Source of the DNA: Deltaproteobacteria bacterium
Lineage (GTDB): Bacteria; Desulfobacterota; WTBG01
DNA length: 6,652 bases
Reading direction: 5' to 3'
NCBI GenBank assembly: GCA_013139225.1
Contig: WTBG01000186.1
Location: forward strand, 1-6,652
Position numbers and translations under genes: made by a program. Shown piece after piece: positions 1-5,646 of this stretch; the stretch's first letter is position 1; each line of letters starts with the position of its first letter. The notes beneath the pieces were generated by a model, which saw only the letters and a program-made list of their open reading frames with translations, did no database searches and was not told the origin of the DNA.

Positions 1-380
1 CCTTTATCCTTGAAGACTTTACGTGCCAGTTTTATCGCTGCTTCATTAGCTTCTGCCCCGCTGTTGCAGAAAAATACCTTATCTGCAAATGAATGCGTAA
101 TAAGTAGCTCTGCCAGCTTGATCTGAGGTTCACTGTAGTAAAGGTTGGAGACATGCATGAGTTTACTGCTTTGCTTATGAATTGCTTCAACGACACGGGG
201 GTGAAGATGTCCAACATTTAAGACCGCTATCCCTGACATAAAATCCAGATATTCCTTCCCCTCACTATCCCAAACTTTCATTCCCTCACCTTTGGTGAGG
301 ACTATCGGTGAGCGAGTATAGGTGGGAAAGATATACTGCTCTGCTTTGTCAATCAACTCCTTCATTGTTGGTTCGCTCAT
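1..380 (-). CDS. argD: Acetylornithine aminotransferase, N-terminal part (cut by window edge)
   Basis: Predicted PLP-dependent class III aminotransferase that converts N-acetylglutamate semialdehyde to N-acetylornithine, the fourth step of ornithine/arginine synthesis, in the cytoplasm. Translating the minus strand from the ATG at 380-378 gives 126 uninterrupted codons that run off the left edge, so the PLP lysine is not in view. Visible family features are the start region with YIFPTYTRSPIVLTKGEG (about residues 16-33), the WDSEGKEYLDFMSGIAV segment, the GHLHPRV motif, SNLYYSEPQ, and the FFCNSGAEANEAAIKLAR block that binds cofactor phosphate. The start is supported by AGGA six bases upstream and by the usual ArgD N-terminal length. 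It begins three bases after the argB stop, so the two are almost certainly cotranscribed and translationally coupled. Related 4-aminobutyrate or succinylornithine aminotransferases share this fold, but the argB neighbour favours ArgD. Confidence 0.93.
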   Translation of the reverse strand, partial: MSEPTMKELIDKAEQYIFPTYTRSPIVLTKGEGMKVWDSEGKEYLDFMSGIAVLNVGHLHPRVVEAIHKQSSKLMHVSNLYYSEPQIKLAELLITHSFADKVFFCNSGAEANEAAIKLARKVFKDK

Positions 381-383
381 GAT

Positions 384-1265
384 TTATCCTGTGATTTGAG
401 TGCCGATACCCACATCAGTAAATATTTCTAACAGAATGGCATGCCTGATTCTTCCATCAATAATATGGGTTTTCGCTACGCCTTCTTTTAAAGCCTGTAA
501 ACAGCAGTTAACTTTAGGGATCATTCCTCCTGAGATCTGTCCCTTCTTTATCAGAGTTTTTGCTTTCCTTTCATTCATGGAAGAGATCAAAGCTCTTTTA
601 TTATCCAACACCCCTTCGGTATCCGTTAAGAGGATTAATTTTTCTGCTTTAAGGGCAGAGGCTATTTTACCTGCTACAGTGTCTGCATTGATATTATAAG
701 TTTCCCCATTTTCCCCAAGGCCAACAGGGGCGATAACAGGAATAAACTTGCTTCTATCCAGTGTTTTTATGACATTTGGATTTACAGATGCCACTTCTCC
801 TACCTGGCCTATATCCTTGAGTTTGCGTGGACTGCTTTTATAAGACGAGGATGAGAGCCTGAGCTTTTTTGCGGTGATTAAGTTACCATCTTTGCCGCTA
901 AGCCCTACAGCTTTTCCACCCTGCTGGTTAATTAAGCTGACAATTTCCTTGTTGACTTTTCCCACCAGGACCATTTCAACTATTTCCATGCTTTCTTCAT
1001 CAGTTACCCTTAGACCCTCAATGTATTTTGAAGATTTACCCATCTTTTTTAAGACCTTTTCTATCTGGGGCCCCCCCCCATGAACCACTACGGTATTTAG
1101 TCCAATGTAATTCATCAGAGTGATATCCATGGCGAAATCTTTTTTCAGTTCTCTGTCTACCATGGCATGCCCACCATACTTGATGACAATAGTCTTCTGG
1201 TAAAATCGGCGAATGTAGGGAAGAGCTTCCATCAAGATATTTGCTTTATCAATTAACTTTTGCAT
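384..1265 (-). CDS. argB: Acetylglutamate kinase, arginine-sensitive type
   Basis: Phosphorylates N-acetyl-L-glutamate with ATP, the second step of ornithine/arginine synthesis, in the cytoplasm. The 293-residue product has the amino acid kinase fold. KYGGHAM (residues 29-35) carries the phosphate-binding lysine K29. HGGGPQI (62-68) is the glycine loop, and GLRVTD (85-90) holds the substrate-binding arginine R87. NINAD (192-196) comes next, then LLTDTEGVL (213-221) in the nucleotide-binding domain, and SGGMIPK (246-252) ends in the catalytic lysine K252. An N-terminal helix (ANILMEALPYIRRFY) precedes the core, and the C-terminus has DGR..HA..LEIFTD.GIGT. In characterised kinases these features mark the hexameric, arginine-inhibited form, so feedback inhibition is inferred. 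The start is the ATG that includes the full helix, with a weak AGG eight bases upstream. A basic, serine-rich stretch at 137-151 is slightly longer than I recall in relatives. The three glycine codons at 63-65 are all GGG, making a nine-base run. Confidence 0.97.
   Translation of the reverse strand: MQKLIDKANILMEALPYIRRFYQKTIVIKYGGHAMVDRELKKDFAMDITLMNYIGLNTVVVHGGGPQIEKVLKKMGKSSKYIEGLRVTDEESMEIVEMVLVGKVNKEIVSLINQQGGKAVGLSGKDGNLITAKKLRLSSSSYKSSPRKLKDIGQVGEVASVNPNVIKTLDRSKFIPVIAPVGLGENGETYNINADTVAGKIASALKAEKLILLTDTEGVLDNKRALISSMNERKAKTLIKKGQISGGMIPKVNCCLQALKEGVAKTHIIDGRIRHAILLEIFTDVGIGTQITG
387..390 (-). promoter_or_regulatory. argD ribosome binding site inside the end of argB
   Basis: The minus strand reads AGGA six bases before the argD ATG. 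The motif lies in the last codons of argB and the argB stop falls between it and the argD start. This supports the chosen start and implies translational coupling. Confidence 0.6.
1071..1079 (-). repeat. Nine-base G homopolymer within argB
   Basis: The plus strand shows nine C residues preceded by four G. On the coding strand this is GGG GGG GGG CCC, encoding Gly63-Gly64-Gly65-Pro66 of the active-site loop. The frame is intact on both sides. Homopolymers of this length are prone to slippage in replication and to sequencing error. Confidence 0.9.
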
Positions 1266-1298
1266 TATGTGAACCTAGAAAAATTTTTATCCATTTAT

Positions 1299-1375
1299 GT
1301 CATTGCGAGCAAAGCGAAGCAATCTCATTTCCTTCAAGGGGTTGCTTTGGCTGCCTTCGGCAACCTCGCAATGAC
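1299..1375. repeat. 77-bp palindromic element with 11-bp perfect ends
   Basis: The ends are GTCATTGCGAG (1299-1309) and its exact reverse complement CTCGCAATGAC (1365-1375). Inside, GTTGC (1341-1345) and GCAAC (1360-1364) can pair around a GCCTTCGGC mini-hairpin, and GCAAAGCGAAGCAATCTC lies in the left half. From memory, elements that begin GTCATTGCGAG and end CTCGCAATGAC recur in the intergenic DNA of many uncultured and deltaproteobacterial genomes, as REP- or MITE-like palindromes. It sits 33 bases before the argB start, so it would lie in or just upstream of the argB leader. Confidence 0.8.
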
Positions 1376-1440
1376 AGCTTTCTTTTTCTCATCGCTTTAC
1401 TATCCATCATCCAGTAATATTTATTTATCTATTTATTTCC

Positions 1441-1473
1441 ATTCCGCAATCCGCATTCCAAATTCCGCATTCG
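1441..1473. repeat. 7-bp tandem repeat, consensus ATTCCGC, about 4.7 copies
   Basis: Read on the plus strand the units are ATTCCGC, AATCCGC, ATTCCAA, ATTCCGC and a partial ATTCG, in strict 7-base register. The array sits four bases from a second, related 7-bp array. Confidence 0.8.
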
Positions 1474-1477
1474 TTTA

Positions 1478-1510
1478 ATCCAGTATCCAGTATCTGGCAT
1501 CCAGCATCAC
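1478..1510. repeat. 7-bp tandem repeat, consensus ATCCAGT, about 4.7 copies
   Basis: The units are ATCCAGT, ATCCAGT, ATCTGGC, ATCCAGC and a partial ATCAC, in 7-base register on the plus strand. Two more units, ATCCATC and ATCCAGT, occur at 1402-1415. The phrase TCCAGCATC recurs at 3845-3853, after xerC. Confidence 0.8.
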
Positions 1511-1529
1511 TTTGCGTAAGTGTATCTTT

Positions 1530-1559
1530 AAAAAACTTGCCCCAGATGCTCAAGTTTTT
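1530..1559 (-). terminator. Likely Rho-independent terminator after hslU
   Basis: On the minus strand AAAAACTTG (1559-1551) pairs perfectly over nine bases with CAAGTTTTT (1539-1531), around an 11-base loop, and ends in six T residues. It starts 16 bases beyond the hslU stop. The stem is weak because it is mostly A-T, which lowers certainty. The plus strand also ends in five T, so it could work in both directions. Confidence 0.6.
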
Positions 1560-1575
1560 GGTCTATAATAGACGG

Positions 1576-2943
1576 CTAGAGGATATAGCGGCTTAAGTCT
1601 TCATCTTTTGCCAGGCTCTCCAGTTTTTCTTTTACGTATTGCGCATCGATGGTAAACTTTTTCTTTGCTAAATCTGGTGCATCAAATGAGAGTTCATCCA
1701 GAAGTTTTTCCATGATGGTATGAAGTCTGCGTGCCCCAATATTTTCGGTTCTTTCGTTGACGATGGTTGCAATCTCAGCAATTTCTGCAATGGAATCATC
1801 TTTAAAAATCAACTCAAGCCCTTCCGTTTCCATCAGGGCCTTGTACTGCTTGATTAGTGCATTTTGAGGTTCGGTTAAGATTCGGATAAATTCTTCTTTC
1901 CCCAGTGACTCCAGTTCTACACGAATGGGAAATCTTCCTTGTAGTTCAGGGATTAAGTCGGAAGGTTTAGAACTGTAAAATGCTCCTGAGGCAACGAATA
2001 AAATGTGATCGGTTTTTACCATTCCATGCTTAGTCGTAACAGTGGAACCTTCTACAATGGGTAGCAGATCTCGCTGTACCCCTTCCCTTGAAACATCAGG
2101 GCCATGAGCTGTATCTTTCCCCACGACTTTATCAATCTCATCTAAGAAGATGATCCCGGATTGTTCCACTCTTTCAATGGCTTGTTTGGTAACTTTATCC
2201 ATGTCTATTAACCGTTGGGCTTCCTCCTGGGTGATTATTTCTATCGCCTCTGAGATTTTCGCTTTCCTCTTTCTTGTCTTTTTTGGAAATAGATTACCAA
2301 ACATATCTTTGACATTTATATCCATTTCCTCCATCCCGGAGCCTGAAAAGATTTCAACAATGGGGATAGCCCTTTGAGTGGTTTCGAGATCAACAACTCT
2401 TTCGTCAAGCTTGTGTTCTCTTAAGAGTTTGCGAAGTTTTTCCCTGGTGGTGTTTTCCTTTCCCTGCTCTTTGTTTACCAATTCCAGAGGTTTTTCTGCT
2501 GGTTCAACCTTGTTTCTCTCTTCTTTTCGAGGTGGGAGCAGAAGATCAAGGATGCGCTCCTCTGCGATTTCTTTAGCTTTAAGTTGAACCTTCTCTGCTT
2601 CTTCAGCCTTTACCTGGTTAATTGCAAGATCGGTTAGATCCCTTATCATCGATTCTACATCCCGGCCTACATAACCAACTTCTGTAAATTTAGAAGCCTC
2701 TATTTTTAGAAAGGGAGACTGCGACAGGTTGGCTAATCTTCGAGATATCTCTGTTTTACCCACACCGGTGGGACCGATCATAATAATATTTTTAGGAGCG
2801 ATCTCATCTTTTAAATCATCAGATACGTTCTGTCTCCTCCATCTGTTCCTCAAGGCAATAGCAACCGCTCTTTTGGCATCATGCTGACCGATAATGTACT
2901 TGTTTAATTCAAAGACAATTTCTTTTGGGGTTAAACTTTTCAT
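1576..2943 (-). CDS. hslU: HslU, ATPase and unfoldase subunit of the HslVU protease
   Basis: AAA+ ring ATPase that unfolds substrates and threads them into the HslV chamber, in the cytoplasm. The 455-residue product is close to the usual family length. Order of features: YIIGQHDAKRAVAIALRNRW (residues 16-35) at the N-terminus, Walker A GPTGVGKT (57-64), and the GYVG pore loop (90-93) followed by RDVES. A charged, lysine/glutamate-rich I domain spans about 110-240. Walker B IIFLDE (264-269) follows, then the PELQGRFPIRVEL sensor region, the GARRLHT sensor 2, and the C-terminal EDLSRYIL tail, the type of tail that inserts into HslV and activates it. All expected nucleotide-binding motifs are present, so it should be active. 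It starts 31 bases after the hslV stop, and only a weak GAGA lies about six bases before the ATG. Expression may depend partly on hslV readthrough. A probable terminator follows it. Confidence 0.98.
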   Translation of the reverse strand: MKSLTPKEIVFELNKYIIGQHDAKRAVAIALRNRWRRQNVSDDLKDEIAPKNIIMIGPTGVGKTEISRRLANLSQSPFLKIEASKFTEVGYVGRDVESMIRDLTDLAINQVKAEEAEKVQLKAKEIAEERILDLLLPPRKEERNKVEPAEKPLELVNKEQGKENTTREKLRKLLREHKLDERVVDLETTQRAIPIVEIFSGSGMEEMDINVKDMFGNLFPKKTRKRKAKISEAIEIITQEEAQRLIDMDKVTKQAIERVEQSGIIFLDEIDKVVGKDTAHGPDVSREGVQRDLLPIVEGSTVTTKHGMVKTDHILFVASGAFYSSKPSDLIPELQGRFPIRVELESLGKEEFIRILTEPQNALIKQYKALMETEGLELIFKDDSIAEIAEIATIVNERTENIGARRLHTIMEKLLDELSFDAPDLAKKKFTIDAQYVKEKLESLAKDEDLSRYIL

Positions 2944-2974
2944 AAGCTTTCTCGCATTTGGTTGATGCTACTCG

Positions 2975-3511
2975 TTACAATTCTTCTATGATAATGTTAT
3001 CATTGGTGTAGATGCATATTTCAGAAGCAATCTTCATTGATTCTTCGACGATAGTTTTGATGTCCAGATCAGAATGCTTAACTAATGCCCTGGCCGCTGC
3101 AAGGGCAAAAGAACCTCCAGATCCTATAGCAATGATTCCATCATCAGGCTCCACAACATCACCGTTACCTGAAACAATCAGGGAATGCTCTTTGTCAACG
3201 ACAATAAGCAAGGCTTCCAGTTTTCGAAGCATCCGATCGGTTCGCCAATCTTTAGCCAGTTCCACAGCAGACCTTAACAGGTTACCATGATGCTGTTCCA
3301 GCTTTGCCTCGAATCTTTCAAAAAGGGTAAAGGCATCTGCAGTGGTTCCCGAGAAACCAGCCAGCACCTTATCCTTATATAGCTTCCTTGTTTTATTCGC
3401 TTTCTGTTTTAAGATACTGTTTCCGAAGGTTACCTGACCATCTCCGCCTATTGCCACTTCCCCGTTGTGTCTAACAGCAATAATGGTTGTGCCTTTAATT
3501 ATGTTGCCCAT
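2975..3511 (-). CDS. hslV: HslV, proteolytic subunit of the HslVU protease
   Basis: Threonine peptidase of the proteasome-like T1 family, forming a double hexamer capped by HslU. The 178-residue product matches family length. The nucleophile is predicted to be Thr8 in MGNIIKG-TTIIAV, exposed after removal of a seven-residue leader with Gly before the cleavage site. Other family blocks are GGDGQVTFG (22-30), KVLAGFSGTTADAFTLFERF, VELAKDWRTDRMLRKLEALL, SGNGDVV, AIGSGGSFALAAARAL and the C-terminal EICIYTNDN..IEEL. Escherichia coli HslV lacks the leader, since its Thr follows the initiator Met, while Thermotoga-type proteins have a similar short leader. The ATG is the only in-frame choice, as an upstream TAG closes the frame; GGAG lies 11 bases before it, a rather long spacing. 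It lies between xerC and hslU in the classical order and should be cotranscribed with hslU. Confidence 0.98.
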   Translation of the reverse strand: MGNIIKGTTIIAVRHNGEVAIGGDGQVTFGNSILKQKANKTRKLYKDKVLAGFSGTTADAFTLFERFEAKLEQHHGNLLRSAVELAKDWRTDRMLRKLEALLIVVDKEHSLIVSGNGDVVEPDDGIIAIGSGGSFALAAARALVKHSDLDIKTIVEESMKIASEICIYTNDNIIIEEL

Positions 3512-3565
3512 CGTTGTCTAAGCTCCAAACCGTATGTCAGTTATCATTGGTCATTTATAAGTGAA

Positions 3566-3581
3566 CTAAAGTGTCTAAAGT
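3566..3581. repeat. Short direct repeat CTAAAGT x2
   Basis: CTAAAGT occurs twice with a 9-base period within GTGAACTAAAGTGTCTAAAG, in the probable hslV promoter or leader. It may be a remnant of a longer tandem array, or chance. Confidence 0.5.
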
Positions 3582-3618
3582 TAAATAGACTTCTCGTAAT
3601 TCTATAACTTGCTATTCT

Positions 3619-3691
3619 CCCCTTTAGAAAAGCGGGGTAGGGGGGACTTGAAAATTGCAAGAAACCTCCACACCTTCCTTTATCAAAGGGG
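3619..3691. repeat. 73-bp imperfect inverted repeat with CCCCTTT/AAAGGGG ends
   Basis: The left arm starts CCCCTTTAGAAAAGCGGGGT at 3619. The right arm, read as reverse complement from 3691, starts CCCCTTTGATAAAGGAAGGT. The outer seven bases match exactly and about two thirds of the next 20 match, around a short AT-rich centre (3649-3663). From memory, palindromes of this CCCCTTT..AAAG..GGGGG type are common dispersed intergenic elements in uncultured bacteria. Without a T run on the minus strand it does not look like a standard terminator. Confidence 0.7.
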
Positions 3692-3802
3692 TACTATCAA
3701 ATTTTAGAATTTTGGTCTTTGTATTTTGATCATTCGAACTTGTTTCGTATTTCTAACCCCCAACTTCATTTTCATACTTATTTCGCCTTCGGACCCGTAC
3801 TC

Positions 3803-3864
3803 AATCCAAATTCCACATTCATTCAGTTCCGCAATTGTACTTACTCCAGCATCTAGTATCACTG
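3803..3864. repeat. Degenerate copy of the ATTCC/ATCCAG repeat block
   Basis: TCCAAATTCCACATTC (3805-3820) matches TCCAAATTCCGCATTC (1457-1472) at 15 of 16 bases, and TCCAGCATC (3845-3853) is identical to 1500-1508. The spacing between the two blocks is similar, 24 versus 27 bases. Imperfect 7-base units (CTCCAGC, ATCTAGT, ATCACTG) cross the xerC stop codon, so the last bases of xerC lie inside the repeat. Confidence 0.65.
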
Positions 3865-4776
3865 TATTTTCTCCCTGCTTTTGGGATGGGCCTTGTCATA
3901 TACCTCCATCAACTTGCTGATGCTCACATGGGTGTACTTCTGGGTAGTGGAGAGGCTCACATGTCCTAAAAGTTCCTGGATAGCCCTCAAATCCGCCCCG
4001 GCATCTAACATGTGAGTGGCGAAAGTATGTCGTAAGGAATGAGGACTGATGTTTTTTAATAAACCACATTGCTCAACATATCGGTTGATAATTCTGGCCA
4101 CACTTCGGGTCGTTAACCTTCCGCCTCGCTGGTTTAAAAGCAGAGGAGGATTTAGCGAGGAAGAAAGCGGACATTTACCCATCCTCTTTCTAGAGCTTAA
4201 ATAGTTGTTTAAGGCCTCTATAGCCTTACTGCCAATGGGGACTATCCTTTCTTTTCTTCCTTTACCCATGACCTTGATAATACCGAGGTTAAGATCAAGG
4301 TCATCTTCATTCATCTCTACGAGTTCAGAGACTCTCAATCCGCTGGAATAGAGGGTTTCCAGGATTGCTTTGTCTCTCATACCCACCAGTTTAGTTTCAT
4401 CCGGCATATTTAGCAATGCGAACATCTCATCAATAGTGAGAAAACTGGGGACGTGCTTTTCCAATCGAGGGGTTGAAACTGTAGAAGCCGGATTTTCCTT
4501 TAGAATTCCTACCTTCAGTAAAAATTTGAAAAAAGTTCTCAGTGATGCCAGTTTTCTTGCAATAGATGACTTTCTATTCTTCTTATAGAGAGAGCCAAGG
4601 TATGACCGAATAGTCATGTTATCAATTGCCGTAATGCTTATTCCTGGATGCTCGCTCTCTAAAAAATCCTTAAATTGGTGTAGATCACTTACGTAATTGC
4701 GTTGTGTATGAGGCGAGAGATTTTTCTCTACACTAAGATAGTGTTCAAATTTTTCTATGTAAGTGTCTAGTTCCAT
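3859..4776 (-). CDS. xerC: XerC-type tyrosine recombinase
   Basis: Site-specific recombinase, probably resolving chromosome dimers at dif together with a partner Xer protein. The 305-residue product has a SAM-like core-binding domain at about 1-90 (KNLSPHTQRNYVSDLHQF, then SSIARKLASLRTFFKFL). The catalytic domain follows, with the complete set R148 (SSGLRVSEL), K172 (GKGRKERIVP), H246 and R249 (PHSLRHTFATHML), H272 (LLGHVSLSTTQKYTHV) and nucleophile Y281. Length and motifs fit XerC/XerD rather than phage integrases, and the position before hslVU is the classical xerC (codV) context. The bases before the ATG are AT-rich with no recognisable Shine-Dalgarno motif, so initiation may be weak or depend on an unstructured leader. 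The XerC versus XerD choice rests mainly on context. A second role in mobile-element integration cannot be excluded. Confidence 0.94.
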   Translation of the reverse strand: MELDTYIEKFEHYLSVEKNLSPHTQRNYVSDLHQFKDFLESEHPGISITAIDNMTIRSYLGSLYKKNRKSSIARKLASLRTFFKFLLKVGILKENPASTVSTPRLEKHVPSFLTIDEMFALLNMPDETKLVGMRDKAILETLYSSGLRVSELVEMNEDDLDLNLGIIKVMGKGRKERIVPIGSKAIEALNNYLSSRKRMGKCPLSSSLNPPLLLNQRGGRLTTRSVARIINRYVEQCGLLKNISPHSLRHTFATHMLDAGADLRAIQELLGHVSLSTTQKYTHVSISKLMEVYDKAHPKSREKIQ

Positions 4777-4799
4777 AATAATAAATCAAAAACGTATAT

Positions 4800-4826
4800 G
4801 TTATATAAATTCTAATAAATAAGCAA
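4800..4826 (-). promoter_or_regulatory. Weak candidate promoter for xerC
   Basis: On the minus strand TTGCTT (4826-4821) and TATAAC (4805-4800) are separated by 15 bases, in an AT-rich stretch 24 bases before the xerC start. The spacing is shorter than the usual 17 and AT-rich DNA yields such matches by chance. Confidence 0.25.
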
Positions 4827-4862
4827 TTAAAAAATGACGACATCGTAGGAAGTCAAAATATA

Positions 4863-4921
4863 GACGGCAAAGCAAAAAGGTTCAGATGCAAGGCAGCAGA
4901 TGGACTTTTTGCAAAGCCGTC
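4863..4921. repeat. 59-bp inverted repeat overlapping the end of the creatininase-family gene
   Basis: The left arm GACGGCAAAGCAAAAAG (4863-4879) pairs with CTTTTTGCAAAGCCGTC (4905-4921) at 14 of 17 bases; the three central bases (AAA opposite AAA) do not pair. The loop is 25 bases. The right arm includes two bases of the stop codon of the minus-strand gene. A transcript of that gene could fold here, but no clean T run follows, so it is called a repeat, not a terminator. Confidence 0.7.
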
Positions 4922-5642
4922 ATTCCTTAAATTTTTCAATTTCTCTAACCAATTCACTGATTTTATTAATGAGCAGCTGGCTTATAAGCTCACCTTTTTT
5001 CGTGCTGGCTTTATGCGGGTTGCCCCACACGGCATTTTTCCAATATTTCCTCTTATTTCTTGTTAATAAGGGATGAGGGAAATGGGGGTATTCTTCCTTT
5101 CCTCTTCCTTTAACCAAATGTGGTTTTAGGTGAAGAATGAGAGAAGTTTCTATCTCTCCCGCGTGGGAGTCATCCTCTGTCTCACAGATTTCACTTGCTG
5201 CTTCTTGCGCCAGAGCATATGCGGAGACTACTGCAATGTTCACATCTGATGGCAGTTCTTCCAGCAGTGACTCCCCTGCCTCTTGGAGAGCAGCGAGATG
5301 GAGTGAACTTGCATGTCCTGAGATGATAAGGAACCTTTTTAAATTATTGCTGTGCAAGCTTTTTACAATGTCCTTTATCAGATTCCTAAGGGTATCTCCT
5401 GTTATTACCACTGTGCCGGGATGTTTGCTGGTGCTGCGACATAGTCCATATGAAAGCGGGGGGGCAACAAAGACATCCACTAATTGTGCAACCCGTTTTG
5501 CTATCTCATAGACTTCTATGGTGTCGGTGCCCAAAGGGAGGTGCGGGCCATGAGCTTCAAGCGAGCCTACAGGGATGATCACCGTTTTAATTTTCGTTGC
5601 TTTTTTCTCAAATTCTTTCATGCTGAGTTCTTCTAAGATCAT
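4920..5642 (-). CDS. Creatininase-family metal-dependent amidohydrolase
   Basis: Predicted cytoplasmic metallohydrolase of the creatininase superfamily, which includes creatininase, formamidopyrimidine-type deformylases and the mycofactocin peptidase MftE. The substrate is unknown. The 240 residues match family length. Visible motifs are PVGSLEAHGPHLPLGTDT (24-41) with likely metal ligands E29, H31 and D40, then APPLSYGLCRSTSKHPGTV (60-78), GDTL (82-85), H110 in ISGHASSLHLAAL (107-119), and HAGEIETSL (160-168) with E163. The usual NGHGGN loop is replaced here by SGHASS, while the metal-binding His is kept. The start is the first ATG, with a strong GGAGG four bases upstream; Met8 is a poorer alternative. 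It lies 143 bases upstream of xerC, and no mycofactocin, riboflavin or creatinine genes are in view, so context does not reveal the reaction. Confidence 0.88.
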   Translation of the reverse strand: MILEELSMKEFEKKATKIKTVIIPVGSLEAHGPHLPLGTDTIEVYEIAKRVAQLVDVFVAPPLSYGLCRSTSKHPGTVVITGDTLRNLIKDIVKSLHSNNLKRFLIISGHASSLHLAALQEAGESLLEELPSDVNIAVVSAYALAQEAASEICETEDDSHAGEIETSLILHLKPHLVKGRGKEEYPHFPHPLLTRNKRKYWKNAVWGNPHKASTKKGELISQLLINKISELVREIEKFKE

Positions 5643-5646
5643 AGTC

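Larger units (their letters stand above)
1266..1575. other. Intergenic region hslU-argB, rich in repeats
   Basis: This 310-base gap has no credible gene. From the hslU side it contains a likely terminator (1530-1559), two arrays of 7-bp tandem repeats (1441-1510) with two further units at 1402-1415, an AT-rich stretch around 1416-1438 and a 77-bp palindromic element (1299-1375). The argB promoter should lie here on the minus strand, since the terminator separates argBD from hslVU. I found no convincing -35/-10 pair or arginine operator. An open frame on the plus strand crosses these repeats but shows no protein-family resemblance. Confidence 0.7.
3512..3858. other. Intergenic region xerC-hslV, rich in repeats
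   Basis: This 347-base gap holds no credible gene. From the hslV side there is an AT-rich leader with a tandem CTAAAGT pair (3566-3572 and 3575-3581) and a TATAAA-like -10 on the minus strand (3554-3559), without a well-spaced -35. Next come an imperfect inverted repeat (3619-3691), an AT-rich stretch (3692-3780), and degenerate repeat words next to the xerC stop (3803-3864) that resemble those after hslU. The gap is long for the middle of an xerC-hslVU operon, so hslVU may have its own promoter here. Confidence 0.65.

Noticed and set aside
32..217. 61-codon minus-strand frame starting MLDIF
   Set aside because: It is an alternative frame inside the N-terminal part of argD, which translates into a clear aminotransferase.
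400..699. 99-codon plus-strand frame
   Set aside because: It is antisense to argB, whose protein is clearly recognised, and it has no motif of its own.
1071..1079. Frameshift or sequencing error in argB at the homopolymer
   Set aside because: With nine G the frame gives the exact HGGGPQI motif and stays open on both sides, so the length as given is right for the coding sequence.
1260..1478. 72-codon plus-strand frame between argB and hslU
   Set aside because: It lies almost wholly in the palindrome and 7-bp repeats, has no ribosome site, and its product resembles no family. Such frames are usual in these repeats.
1441..1510. CRISPR array
   Set aside because: The repeat unit is only 7 bases and there are no spacers or cas genes.
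1266..1525. Arginine operator, riboswitch or attenuator upstream of argB
   Set aside because: I looked for an ARG-box-like palindrome, a leader peptide or a known riboswitch core and saw none; the structure present is explained by repeats.
3859..4776. Phage or integron integrase marking a mobile island
   Set aside because: Length, motifs and the position before hslVU fit housekeeping xerC; there are no attachment repeats, tRNA or cargo genes.
5137..5511. 124-codon plus-strand frame
   Set aside because: It is antisense to the creatininase-family gene, which has intact metal-site motifs; the frame is a by-product of its codon use.
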